Source of the DNA: Dryocosmus kuriphilus | Taxonomy: Eukaryota; Arthropoda; Insecta; Hymenoptera; Cynipidae | DNA: 64,000 nucleotides | Reading direction: 5' to 3' | NCBI GenBank assembly: GCA_038277395.1 | Contig: CM076190.1 | Location: forward strand, 229,682,082-229,746,081 | Shown here: positions 45,989-57,759 of the stretch, piece after piece | Layout: each line of letters opens with the position of its first letter | Numbering within the stretch: the stretch's first letter is position 1 | The notes under the pieces: generated by a model | The model's database searches: none | The model's input: only the letters and a program-made list of their open reading frames with translations | What the model was told of the DNA's origin: nothing | Program-made: the position numbers and the translations under genes

Positions 45989-48900
45989 ACTTTTGAAGAA
46001 ATTATAAAATTTTTGTTTTGTTAAAAATTAGGAACAAGATTATTTTACTTAAGGTTCTATCGGCCTTAAGGAATACATTCTCATCATGACACTCGGGATT
46101 CCCGCTCGACAATTAATTGTCTCTTAAATCCATTTTCGATTAGTAAAGCTTTTTTGTGATTTTCTACATTTTTCTAAATTTTCACAATTCAGGTTTTCGA
46201 TTCTTAATAGTAAAACGATGAGTCTTATAAAAAAAATGTTCAAAAGCAAAAGTGTACATATTCTTCAGGTAAATAATTTTAATTCTTAATATTTTTTTGT
46301 GTGTTGCATATTTTGACCAAAAAATATAACTAAAATAATAGAGTTAACATTTTTTCGTATCTAGCACAGTTTATCCTGAAAATGGATTTTTTGAATTTGT
46401 AAAAACCGTTTTTGATGGATAAAATCATAACCGCTAGTTAAAATTAATATTTAAATATGTAAACTATATTACCCTTTAGAGGGAAGCTGCAATAAGTTCT
46501 CAAGAAATATTTAAGTAAAAGTATTCAATAATTTATGTTTTATAGCAAATTTTCTCTCCAGGGTGGCGACCATCCCGGTCTGGCAAGTATGCAATTCTAC
46601 AGAAGTGTGGCAAACAAGGGTTAAATGTGGGTGGTTAACGAACTGGTCCTTTATTATTAGATCGTGAAGAAGTCGGCCAAAACGCAATCCAATCTAATAG
46701 TTTTTTCAAAAGTTATCGCGTTAACAGGCGATACGATGATGACAACGACGACAACAGACAGTCAAACACCATCATAAAAACCGTTTTTTGTCATTCAGGG
46801 AGTCTCAAAACGTGAAGATTTAACGAAAACTGAGGGGCTCAAATTTTACATTAATCTTGTAACTTCTCTGATGAGAATGTAAAAACTGCATGTTTCAACC
46901 AAACTATGTAAAAAAATTTTAAATTCACGTTTTTAATATACCTTAATCGACTGGTAAGCGTGAGAAACATAATGAGAATGCACCTCAGTAGCGGGCAGAT
47001 TTTTCTAATAACTTTTAATAACTTTTCGTTAACTTTATGATGGTTTATTTTTTGTTTAAAAGAACTAATATACGTTTCGTGAATACACTATGCATTGTAT
47101 CAAAAAATAGTTTTAAACAAATTTGTAGATCTTTTTCATGTGAACAATCCTGCCTGTTAATATTTTCTCGTATCTCGCATAGTTTTGCTGAAAAGTGGAT
47201 TTATTTGTATTTAAAAAGATATTTCACGAATAACTTGAAACTGAAGCGTCTGCTAAAGCAAGTTTGTAGATATTTTTTGAGGTGAACAACTTTGTTTATT
47301 ATAATTTTCTTGGTATCATGCATAGTTTGGCGGGAAATCTGAATTTTGATTTATAATAACGTTTTCTCGATTACAACAAAAACCGAGCATTTTATAAAAA
47401 AATTATTAACACAAAATTTGTAGATATCCTCCAGTTCAGCAACTTCGTTTATTACCCTTTTTTTCGTATCTTGAATATTTTGGCAAGAAACTACAGTTAC
47501 TTATTTTTAATAACGTTTTCTCGATTAAAACAAAAGCCGTGCATTTTATCACAGAATGGTTGAACAAAATTTGTAAATTTTTTTAAGATGAACAAGTTAA
47601 TTTTACTCTCTACTGCTTTTTTTATATCACGCACATTTTACTGTAAAAATTCATTTTTTGATTTTGTGTAAACCGATTTTGATGGATAAAACAATAAACA
47701 TTGGTCAAAAACCGCTGGTTAGCGAACTCGTCCTATCTTCTTACGCCCTAAGGAAATGTGCCAGAGCGCAAACCAATCCGACTAGTCCTTCGAAAGTTAT
47801 CGTGGGAACAGGCGCCGACAACGACAACAACAAAAACAGCGACGACAACGACAATAATGGCACGACAACAACGACAACAACAACAATGTCAACGACGACA
47901 AAAAACACAGACACCGTCGTAAAAATCGTTTTTTCTCACTCAGGGGGTCTCAAAACTTGGAGATTTGATGAAAACTGCGGGGGTTATTTTACATAACTCT
48001 GATACTTCCTTTGATGACAATGTAATTAGGAAATTCACGTTTTTCGTATACTTTCATCGACTGGTAAGCGTGAGAATCATGAAGAGAATGCGCTTGAGCA
48101 GCGGGCAGATTTTTCAATAACTCTGAATAACTTTCGTTGGATCAAAAAATAGTCTTAAGCTTTGTAGATATTTTTAAGATGAACAATTCAAGCAGTATTT
48201 TCTCGCAGCTTGCATTACTTTACTGAAAAGTGGATTTGTTTGTATTTAGCAACATATTTCACGAATAACTCAAAAACGACGCGTCTTTTAAAAAAAAATG
48301 ATCGAGAGTAAATTTCTAGATGTTTTTGAGCTGAACAACTTTGCTTATTACAATTTTTCCTTATCCTGCATAGCTTGGCGGAAAACTTGAATCTTTGATT
48401 TTTAATAACAATTTCCCGATTAAAACAAAAACCATGTATTTTATCAAAAAAAAGTTAAACTAAAATTTGTAGATCTTTTTGAGTTTAATAACTTTGTTTA
48501 TTACCATTTTTTTCCGAATCTTCAATATTTTGGCAATAAATCACAGTTATTTATTTTGAATAACGTTTTCCCGATTAAAACAAAAGTCGTGTATTTTATC
48601 AATAAATGTTTAAAACAATATTTTTAGACTTTTTGGAGATTAACAATTTTACTCCGTATTATTTTTTTTTTTGTATCTCGCATATTTTAACCGGAAAATG
48701 GATTTTCTGGTCTGTTGAAAACCGTTTTCGTTTGATAAAACCATTACCACTAGTCAAAAACCGCTCGTTGCCGAACTCGTCCTTCCTTTTTGCATCTTAA
48801 AGAAGTGTGCCGAAGCGCAATCCTTCTAAATCTTTCTAAAGTTATCGTGGGGAAAGTCGACAACGACGACAAAAACGACAACAAAGACAACCGTAACGAA

Positions 48901-50060
48901 GAAAACGACGACAACAGACACAAAAAACGTCGCAAAACGTGATTTTTCGGATTCAGGGCGTCCCGAAACATCGAGTTTTCATGAAACCCGCGAAAATCAG
49001 TTTTCACATAAAACTGATGCCTCCGCATTGAGATGAGAATGTAATAAAATAAATAAAGAAAATAAAGATAAAGAAATGGAAAAAAATTAAAATAGAAAAA
49101 TAAAACATAAAATAAAATTAAAAATAAAAATCTGCTCAATTCGCTCGCAAGATTGAGCGCGAGTTGGGCGCGCGATCTGGTAGTCGTCGCACTTCGCACT
49201 CCGATATATTTGAACCTCGCGCTTCGTGCTCGGATGCCTTTAGTCCTCGCACTTCGTGCTCGGTTTTCGTTACTTTGGTTTTAAATAGTCAACCCAATTG
49301 CTTTTAGCGAAACTAATAAATTTTAGTATTATTAAAAATTACAAAAAAAAATTATTTTACTTAAGGCTCTATCGACCTTGAGAAATAGATTCTTATCACG
49401 ACACTCGCGCTTCGCGCTCTACCATTAATTTTTTTAAAATTCATTGTAGGTTAGCAAAGTTTTTGGTGATTATCCAAATTTTCACAATGCAGGTTTTAGA
49501 TTCTTAAAAGTAAAACGATGAGCCTTATAAAAAGTATTTGTAGCCTTTTTCAAAGGAGAAATATTCTGCTCCTTAATATTTTTCATATTTTGCATAGTTT
49601 TGCTGAAGACTGGATTTCTTTATATTTAATAAAATATTTTACGAATGACTCAAAAACAGCGCTTCTTTACAAAAAAAACGATAGAAAGATAATTTTTAGA
49701 TCCTTTTGAGATGAACCACTTTGTTTCTTAAAATTTTTTCGCATCTTGACTAGTTTGGTCAGGAATTTTGGTTCTTAATTTTTAACAACTTTTTCTGGAT
49801 TTAAAAAGAAACCGTTAGTCTAAAGTAGCCAGTTAGCGAACTCGTCCTTCTTTTTTGGATCCAGGAGAAGTATGCCAAAGCGCAATCCAATCTGATGACC
49901 AGAGCAGACAGACAGACACCGTCATAAAAACCGTTTCTTCTTACTCAGGGGGTCTCAAAACGTGGAGGTTTCAGGAAAACTGCGAGGGACAAATTTTATA
50001 CAAATCTAATACCCTCTCTGACGAGAAGGTAAAAACAAAAAAACAAAAAAAAATATTTGT
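45989..50060. repeat. Tandem array of a ~1.07-kb unit with higher-order structure
   Basis: The landmark 'cgaact(c/g)gtcct' followed by 'gcgcaa(t/a)cc' and 'aaagttatcg(t/c)g' recurs at 46639, 47723, 48772 and 49837 (spacing 1084, 1049 and 1065). Each unit then has a (GACAAC)n-like tract, 'tcagggggtctcaaaac' and a 'gagaatgta' block. The preceding AT-rich parts share 'cgattaaaacaaaa' and 'aaatttgtagat'. The segment 'tctat-gaccttaaggaata...tctcatca-gacactcg' is present before units one and four (46055 and 49368), a 3.3-kb higher-order period. No coding sequence of its own is evident. Confidence 0.85.
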
Positions 50061-50142
50061 TCAATGAGTTCACTACGATGTTACATCCACGAGACTTGAC
50101 TAAGGAATAAAAAATAATAGTACCTACAGAAATATACACAAA

Positions 50143-51476
50143 CGAGGCACGTCCAGAAAGTAAGTCTACTGGTACTCTCACAGCTGTAGGGAATACTTTT
50201 TCGACATGTTGGCAAAACTGCCGCATAGCCTGACCCCTCTCCTTCAAAACGAGACCAATCCGAGGTTAGTGTGTTGAAAACTCTTGACGCAGTAGCTTCT
50301 CTCGCGAAAAATGTCGATCGTGTCGCCCGCCAAGTGCGAAATTCGCGCCGTCATTCGCTACCTCGTTGTGAAGGGAAAAGCTCCAGTTGAGATTTATAAT
50401 GGGGTGAAAACTATCTACGGTAATGAAGCTATGAATCGTACGAGTGTGTACAAGTTGTCTCGCGAATTTAAAAATGGCCGTACTTCCGTGCATGACGATC
50501 AGAGGAGCGGAAGATCTTCAATTGTGACTGACGAACTTGTGGAAAAAATCGAGATTGCGGTCCATGACGATCGCAGATGGACGTTAGACGATCTTTCTGC
50601 GATGTTTCCATAAATCTCCAGATCCCTGTTACACGAAAAAAATCACGGAAACTCTCGGATATCGGAAATTGTCTGCGAGGTGGGTCCCAAAACAGCTGAT
50701 AGAAGAGCACAAGTTGAATCGAGTGCAGAGCTCCAAAGAGCTTTTGGAGCGCTACGAACGCGAAGGCGATGATTTTATCTACTCTATTGTTACTGGAGAC
50801 GAAAGTTGGGTTGCCCACTACACGCCTGCAACTAAGAGGTAGTCTCAACAACGGTACCACACCTTGTTACCGTCCGCCAAGAATTTCAAAACCACAATTT
50901 CAGCCAAAACAATCATGGCATCCATGTTTTGGGACCATAAAGGCATAATTTTGATTGAATATCTGCCTCACGGGGAGACCATCAACGTGGAAAAATACTG
51001 TGAGATGCTGAAAAAATTGAAAAGGGCGATTCAGAATAAAAGGAGGAGCATGCTGACGAAGGGAGTCTGCCTGCTACATGACAATGTCAAACCTCACACG
51101 GCCAACGCCACGAAGCAACTCCTGGATTCTTTTGGATGGGACGTTTTAAACCAGCTCCCGTATTCCCCTGACCTGTCCCCTTCAGAGTTCCATCTCTTCA
51201 CTTCCCTGAAGGTGCACATGGGTGGAAACAAATTTTCAACGGACTAGGAGGTGAAGGGGGAGGTGGAGAAGTGGGCGAAAGTGCTCGCGGGAGACTTCTT
51301 CGAGGTAGGCATCAAAAAATTGATCCCACGCCTCACCACTTACATCGAGAGGGATGGTGACTATGTCGAAAAATAACTTACACATGTACAAGTGTAACCA
51401 TCTATGTTTTTGTTTTAATAGTTTTTTTTTTAAGCCTACATAAATTTGAGTTCACTTACTTTCTGGACGTGCCTCG
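50143..51476 (+). mobile_element. mariner-type DNA transposon
   Basis: Inverted ends cgaggcacgtccagaaagta at 50143 and its reverse complement ending at 51476 match for over 20 bases. The right flank is TA; the left flank reads AA, probably a mutated TA. It carries one transposase gene on the plus strand. Its right end touches the left end of the next transposon with only a shared TATA stretch between. Confidence 0.9.
50311..51376 (+). pseudogene. mariner transposase, DD34D type with final D changed to E
   Basis: Begins MSIVSPAKCEIRAVIRYLVV with a helix-turn-helix N-terminus (NRTSVYKLSREFKNGRTSV, DDQRSGRSS). The catalytic pieces are VTGDESWVAHYTPATKR (first D), LLHDNVKPHTAN (second D) and QLPYSPDLSPSEFHLF. 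Counting from the second D there are 34 residues to the final acidic residue, as in mariner, but it is E (PSE) rather than D. The C-terminus is LTTYIERDGDYVEK. Lesions: TAA at 50611, a frameshift near 50640, TAG at 50840 and TAG at 51245. It would cut and paste the element. Confidence 0.85.
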
Positions 51477-51482
51477 TATATA

Positions 51483-53512
51483 CGGGTGTCCAAAAAGTAT
51501 GGTAACACCTAGAAATCTCGGAGGATTAGTTAGAAAAAAAATACTAAAGGTTAGGTCTTTGATAACTTTTAGCGAGGAATTCAATGGTGACCTGGCATTT
51601 GACCTTGAACCTCATCTTCAAGGTCATTTCGTGGTAAAGTTTGTTTTTCAAAGCAGGAATCCCTATTTTTGACACCGGTAATCGAAAGAGCGGGAAATTT
51701 TACGTCAATAAATATACTCAGGTCGAAGGCCAAGGGTGGCGTTGAAGTTCAGCTGAAGATCATTTAAACTTGAACAATGTTTGGGTCAGGTTGGCGGGAC
51801 CATTCTGGACTTCCTCGGGTTCGGTGTTTCTGAAAATGTTTCAAGGTCATTCTTGGAGCAACCCTCAACGAGGAATCCAATGATGACCTACAATTCCACC
51901 TTAAGCTTGACCTTCAAGGTCATTTTGAAGGTCAACTTTGTTTCCTTTACATTTAGCATTGCCCAAGAACAACGACATGGACGTAGTAAAATCCGTTCCC
52001 TTTGAGGTTCTGGATTTACGTGAGTCCCCTCGCCTCGCTCGATTCACCTCTTGATAGTAAGCTAATCGATGTTAAAAAGTGTCATCTGCATTTTGGATCG
52101 TTTCAGTGGTAACAAGAGCTGATTCATCTGTGATCCTTTGTTTCAATTCATCTAAATTTTGGGGTTTCGTTTTGTATACCCGATCTTTTAGGTAACCCCC
52201 AAAAAAAAATAATCGAGATGTGTCAAATCACGTGATCTATCTGACCGTTCAATTGTGCCCTTCCGTCCTATCGACCGATTAACAAATACTGCGTCTAAGT
52301 AATCACGAGCGTCTCATCCATAGTGAAGTGTTGCATCATCCTGCTGAAACTATGAGTCATGAAAGCTGTCTCCAGCTATTTCTCCAGTTGTAGGAACTAT
52401 TTGATCTCGTAACATAACTTTATGTTTTTCGGCGTTTAAGTTACAGTTAATAAAAAATGAACCTATAATTCTGTAGTTTAATATTCCAGCCGAAACATTT
52501 AATTTTCCAGACACTGTGATTTGTCTTCTCGTTTCCAATGAGGATTTTCATGTGCCCAATATCTGCAGTTATCTCTATTTAAGGTTCCGTCAAGTTGAAA
52601 GGTTGCCTCATCTGAGAAGCCTATGTTTGATGGAAAGTTAGGATTTTCAACTATGCGTGCCACCATGTCTTCACAAAACTGAACTCGGTGTTCGAAATCA
52701 CCTTCATTCAATTTTTGAACCAGCCTTACTTTAAATGGATAGAATTTCGCTCTTTTTAGTATGTTGTGTACAGACGATTTATTTATGCCATGCTCTCGAA
52801 AAACCCTGCGGAAGGGATTATGGGGATCTTCAACGAACGACAACAAAACATCTAGTATCGTCTCTCCATTTACTGCTGACCTTGTTCTGCCTGATTTAGG
52901 TAGTTCTCTGACAGTGGCATGATCATTAAGCCTTCTAACAGTTTATTGAACGGTCGAGATTGCGATTGGAGTTCTACCAACCCTAAACGTTTCATTGAAA
53001 AGATTCATTATTGCCCTGAAAGATTGCTCCACTCTACCCCAGCCTCTCATCATAAGAAGTGATATTTTTTTCTTTTCAGTGAGGTGTTGCATTTTGACTA
53101 AGTCTACGGACTAGACTTGACCTAAACGTCGATCAGATTGAAGGACGTAAAACTTAAAACGCAGATGAATGTTTAAAAAAAAATTTAAAAGGTAATCTGG
53201 TATTTTTACGTAAAAGGTCTACTACCTTTATACTTGTAAGCTACTTGCACTAATGACTGTTAGAAATTTTTTGTAAGAGTCCATGGTTTGACGTAAAATT
53301 TCCCGCTCTTTCGATGGCCGTTGTCAAAAATAGGGGTGCCAATTTAAAGAAACAAAGATGAACATGAAATGACCATGAATATGGGGTTCAAAGTCGAACG
53401 CAAGGTCACCATTTTATTCTTCGTTAAAAGTTACCCAAGATCTAACCTTTATTATTTTTTTTAACTAATCATTCGAGATTTCTAGGTATTTTCATACGTT
53501 CTGGACACACTG
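51483..53512 (-). mobile_element. DD41D mariner-related transposon with ~230-bp inverted repeats
   Basis: The outer ends are cgggtgtccaaaaagtatgg (51483) and the inverted cagtgtgtccagaacgtatg ending at 53512. TA lies on both sides (51481-51482 and 53513-53514). Inversion extends about 230 bp inward, including 'aaaatttcccgctctttcga' and 'aacttttaacgaagaa'-like blocks. The transposase is on the minus strand. Sub-terminal DNA is rich in AAGGTCA words. Confidence 0.9.
52000..53092 (-). pseudogene. DD41D transposase
   Basis: The start is ATG at 53092 (MQHLTEKKKISLLMMRGWGR). It then has FRAIMNLFNETFRVGRTPIA, ELPKSGRTRSAVNGETILDV and an open part, 52846-52499, with VHNILKRAKFYPFKVRLVQK, IGFSDEATFQLDG (first D) and YWAHENPHWK. 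Later frames hold FQQDDATLHYG (second D), DLTHLDYFF (third D) and GYLKDRVYKTKPQNLDELKQ. I count 41 residues between the second and third D, the spacing of the rosa/DD41D group. Frameshifts after 52500 and a stop near 52945 disable it. The end near 52000 is approximate. Confidence 0.8.
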
Positions 53513-53514
53513 TA

Positions 53515-54660
53515 TATGGAGAAAGCCGGAAAAGCTTTCCTGCTAACCTAGCAAACAAAACAGACCACGAATCAAGGTAAGAGAATCTAAATACAGGAGA
53601 TTTAGAAAATATCTCAATCTAAATTGATTTGATTGGGGCCCTCATTTTCCCTCCTCTTTTTTTGTTTTTTGCCTTATTTCGAATTTTGTTAAAAACCTTT
53701 TTTTTAATTTTTTGTCCAGATTTGAACGGATATTTGGCTGTTTCATCTTTCACCAACCTGTTACTCATAAATTGTAACGCGTTAACGTTACTTTTACATT
53801 TTGAAAAAGTAAAGCGTCAACTTCACCGTTACTAAAAAAATATAACGTTCCCAGTAACGCTTTATTGTCAAACGCTGAAGCTGGAGTAGCATTGGACGAA
53901 GTGTATAAGCCTAGAAGGAGGCTACGTCGAAAAATGAAACTTGTTTGTCCTGAAAAATGAAGTTGTTTTCATTTTTGAATGCACTTTTTAACCCAATCTC
54001 GTATTATTAAAGTTGGACTGTTCAAATTTGAAGATTTTCTCAAAAAATCTGAAAACATTTTTCAAAAAAAAAACCCGAAGATTTCTGAAGAATAATCTGC
54101 GAAATCTGAAAACTTCTGTTCTGGCCATTTGGCATCACCAAATATGACGCATAAGAGAAAATTATTCCGAAAAATAAAACTAAAGATGAAAATTCCAGGC
54201 ACAAAAAAAATATTTTTAGGTCATTTTTGTATTTCTTCCATTGATTTGATGACTGCGTTACTGAAAATGATTTCACTTAATACTATCAGTACAGAAAATG
54301 GTATATTATGGTTAAATTATCAAACTTGCATGATTCGTAAATTATGAAATTTGAAAATTGAATTCTACAAATTATTGACACAGATTTTTCTACACAATTT
54401 TAACAGTATGCATGAAATCATCGATGAACGTACAGATTTTGTAATACGATAATAAAAGAGAAAACTAAGATAATACAAATTGTTGACATAGAATTTACAA
54501 TGGCGGCACCTTCACTTAGGATTTTATTATACAGAATTGTGAAATAAGGCAATGTAATTATTAAACATAATAATTATTCGCTGGAACTAATGTTGTGATA
54601 ATTCACAGAAAAATTTTTAAGAGACTATAAGGCATTACAAAACATTTTTAAGAATTTCAT
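53515..54660. other. No recognisable gene
   Basis: AT-rich stretch with runs such as 'aaaatctgaaaac' repeated at 54035-54115. Chance frames only. Confidence 0.4.
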
Positions 54661-54673
54661 TGAATATTATTAG

Positions 54674-56553
54674 GCTTCCGTTTCCGGCGCTGATAGTGAT
54701 CGTTTTGGCGTTGGTGGTGAATAAGGGGTGCAAGAAAGGGTTGTGAGTAGAGGTATGGCAGTTGGTATGTGGGAGGAATGAGTGGAAGGGTCGCGGAAGG
54801 TGGATAAAAGTAAAATGTGAGAAAAAGTTTTGCATGATAAAGAGTGAGGTTAGGTTTGGAGTTAGTTAGTTAGTTAGTTAGCTTTCTGAACAGGGAGTAG
54901 GGTATTGAAATTGTACGAGACTGGGAAGACGGATGGTGAGGCAAGGTCTGGTTATTGTTAATTACTACTATCTTTTTGTGTAAAAATAGTGCGAAGGATA
55001 AAGGTAGGGTGAGGGAAGCGTGGGGAGCGGAGTGAGAGGTTGATAAGTAGGTAAGGTAGGGTAAGCAGGCCACAGGGTAACAGGGAGATTACAAGGCGAC
55101 CAAGGCAACAGAACGCTAGAGGGCAATACGTGCCCGAAGACGGGAATTAGAGACTGGACCCAGTGTCCAATGAGTGAAGCGGGGAGACGGGAAGGCAGGG
55201 CTAGTGGGGGCGACGCAGAGAGGTTAGATTTTGCTAAGTCAATTGATAAGATGTTAGAGTCAAGTAAGGACATGGATAAGGCATTAAATAAGAAAAAAGA
55301 CACAATGGAAAATATGTTCCGAGAGTTAGAGAAGGTAGTGAGTAGAGGGCTAGCGGAAGAAATGGAACACGGGAGGGGAACAGAGTTGATAGTCATAAAG
55401 ATAAAAGAGAAATGGGAGAAATGGGAAAAGTGCTGGAAGAAAGAGAAAGAAAAAGAATGGCAAAAATTAGAGAGGATGGAGTAGGGACATAGAAAAAAGC
55501 AGGAAGAGAGGGGAAAGGTAATAAGGCAGGTAGAAGAGAGGGTACGTAACTTAGAATGCAGAGCTGGACGTCAAGAGAATCGTGAGGAAATTGGTAGAGG
55601 GGACGGGGAAGAGGGAGATGTGAACTTGAGAGAGGAGAATGAGAGAATGAAAAGTAGAGTACGTGAGTTAGAAAGGAAAATGGAGGGGTTTGAAAGAGAA
55701 AAGAAAAGAAGAAATGTCGTTATAAAAGGATTGCAAGTAGAAAGCGAAACGGGAAAGAAGGAGGTAGAGAAAACTTTTGTGGGACATACGGGCAAATGGC
55801 AGGGTGCAGGAGATAAAGGGGGTGGGCAATAAGACAGTAGGAAAAGCGTGCATGTACGTAGTCAAGCTGGGAAGTGAAGTGGAGAGGAAAGAGGTAATGA
55901 GGAAAAAGAAGGTGCTGAGAGGAAGAAAAGAAAGAATTGATGAAGATATGACCTGGAGGGAGAGAAAGAAGAGATGGCTAATAGGAGAGAGGGCTTGGGA
56001 GGAGAGGAGGAAAGGGAATAGAGTTTGGTTTGAGAGAGAAATGTTGTGGGTGAATGAGACGGTGTGGATATGGGACGAAGAGAGAGAGGAGTTGAATATA
56101 GGTGAGCGGTCGCAAGGTCGAAGGGGAGCAGAGGTGACTAAGAGCAGACTAGAAGCGCCGCGGTTTGCGAACGAGATAAGTGGAAGAATGTGGGGAGAAG
56201 GGAAAGAGAGTGCTAAAAGGGGATTAGAGCGTTTTTTTGGAATGTGCGGGGGATGGAGTAGAGGGGTAGAGAAGAGCCAAGATGATTCGTATAGATGCAA
56301 AGGGAAAGTCAGTAGATTCGCAAATTAATATACCATCAATAGAATGGAAACGGCGAGAGGAAACGGAAGCCCAAGGTCTCGAGCGACAGTGCGTAGATTT
56401 AGATTAGAGATTAAAATGTTATATATGTATAGGATAAGGTAGGAATAAGTATTTGTAAAATCTGCGCTGGATGTAAAGGTGTAATGGATATGTAAAGACT
56501 CTCAAACCCGTAAAGGGAGAGAATATAAGTAAAAAGACCAACCAACCAACCAG
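54674..56553 (+). mobile_element. Internally deleted copy of the third LINE family, 13-bp target duplication
   Basis: Flanked by tgaatattattag (54661-54673 and 56554-56566). It contains the 5' UTR (54674-55140), ORF1, the first few codons of ORF2 (FFGMCGGW.. just before 56280), and then jumps directly to the 3' UTR ('ctcaaacccgtaaagggaga', 56498-56520) and a (CCAA)n tail. The whole endonuclease/RT is missing. It shows the full-length 5' end of the family. Confidence 0.85.
55140..56325 (+). pseudogene. L1-like ORF1 protein (coiled coil plus RRM-like part) of the third LINE family
   Basis: Three open pieces in different frames. 55170-55484: MSEAGRREGRASGGDAERLD, then a long charged helix. 55620-55832: LREENERMKSRVRELERKME coiled coil leading into KKRRNVVIKGLQVESETGKK, the strand that opens the RRM-like domain of L1-type ORF1 proteins. 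55777-56328: VGKACMYVVKLGSEVERKEV, RKKKVLRGRKERIDEDMTWR and ERKKRWLIGERAWEERRKGN, the end of that domain and the basic C-terminus. This RNA-binding chaperone would package LINE RNA. Frameshifts near 55490 and 55790. Confidence 0.75.
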
Positions 56554-56600
56554 TGAATATTATTAGCTCGTATAGTAGAACTAATAATTTCTAATGTTGT

Positions 56601-57064
56601 CTACACGACATCGTCTAATTTTGCCCAACGGGGAAGAAAACCATCATCATGAGTTAGAACTCCCGAAAAGATTCTAATCTGATGATTTGCATTTCGCGAC
56701 ATGAACATCACAGTCGTTTGAGGTGATGAATTTACGAACCCGTGTTCTACGAGATGTGTAGTTAAGTAATAGCCAGACCTTATTCGTATATAACAGCGAA
56801 AAAAGTTGTCATTTGGACTACCAGTATGAAAGATAGGGTTGATAGGGTGCATATCTGAATATAAATTAACCATGTTCGGAAATCTTATGTAAAGGCGACC
56901 TGGTGGGTTACGTTCTTGAGGTTGATTAAATACAAATCCTGTAAAAACACGGCCACCTTCGACTTCCACAGAGGCGTAGCTTCCTATAGGAATATCATAA
57001 TATTGGGGTAGTTGAATCTCACCATTAGTACTTTCGACAGGCCTTCTGGGCGCCTCACCAGTTT
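56601..57064 (-). CDS. Candidate 3'-terminal exon of an unrecognised host gene
   Basis: The minus-strand frame is open for 153 codons after a strong splice acceptor (cctattgttttacag, 57079-57065) and ends at TAG 56603-56601. It reads TGEAPRRPVESTNGEIQLPQ, YYDIPIGSYASVEVEGGRVF, RLYIRFPNMVNLYSDMHP, FFRCYIRIRSGYYLTTHL, TTVMFMSRNANHQIRIFSGV and LPRWAKLDDVV. The alternation of hydrophobic and polar residues suggests a beta-rich fold; there is no transposase, RT or gag motif. I do not recognise the family. LINE insertions flank it on both sides (54674-56553 and 57760-59820). Upstream exons would lie on the minus strand beyond 57079 and were not identified. The intact frame amid decayed elements supports function or recent origin. 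Confidence 0.5.
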
Positions 57065-57369
57065 CTGTAAAACAATAGGGATTTATAAAGTTTTTATTTA
57101 CTTAAATAAAGAAGATTTAGAAATTATCTGAACGAAAAGAACTCTTCTAACATCCACATCAAAATTTAAGTAAAAACTTGTTAAATAAGAAACAATTCTC
57201 CAACCAAGTTTGGAACCATCAAAATAAACACTTGAAAGGCTTCTAGTAAAACTCAAACAAGAAAAACAAAAAAGGAGGAGGGAAAAAGAAGTCAACCAAC
57301 CAAATCCCCTTCCTTTTTTTCTCCCTCGTCTGCTTTTGTTTCTAGTTTGTTTATAAACCCAACAAAAAA

Positions 57370-57745
57370 CCAAATACAAAGCATGTCAACGTTTCGGTGT
57401 CCATGCAATACACTTATCAAATCAGAAAAAATTAGAAATAAAAATATCACACAGCCAGCTCTGTGAGGTCACCACGATATTCCACCTTTGAGACCTGACT
57501 AAGTAATAAGAAAATAGTGGACACATTAATAAACCCTATACCTGAATAGGCAGGAAAACAAGCATGCATTGACCCCAGAAATAAAAAACACGAATACAAA
57601 AGCAAATTAAATCGCAGAAAGATAAGGAGAAAAGAAAATGTTTCGTATAACCTTAGTTCTAAATTTAATCAATCATACCATCAAGAAGAACCATCTAATT
57701 TATCTAAATCAGTCTTTAAATTTATAGATAACCACTTCGTTTTTT
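57370..57745. mobile_element. Penelope-like element 5' remnant (copy 4)
   Basis: Plus strand 'aacgtttcggtgtccatgca' and 'acacttatcaaatcag' are, on the minus strand, CTGATTTGATAA-GTGT...ACAC-CGAAACG, a degraded hammerhead-like core (57425-57391). Downstream the plus frame NKKHEYKSKLNRRKIRRKEN, NLSSKFNQSYHQEEPSNLSK, SVFKFIDNHFVF looks like an N-terminal PLE segment. It is truncated where the LINE at about 57750 begins. Confidence 0.45.
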
Positions 57746-57759
57746 AATGTATATAATTT

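Noticed and set aside
47821..47905. (GACAAC)n tract as a possible Thr/Asn-rich coding repeat
   Set aside because: It recurs in each unit of the non-coding ~1.07-kb array with frame changes between units.
45433..50060. CRISPR-like regular repeats
   Set aside because: The units are long (198 bp and ~1.07 kb) and contiguous, with no short repeat/unique spacer alternation, and the genome is eukaryotic.
55668..56300. 210-codon minus-strand open frame
   Set aside because: Antisense shadow of the purine-rich ORF1 coding strand.
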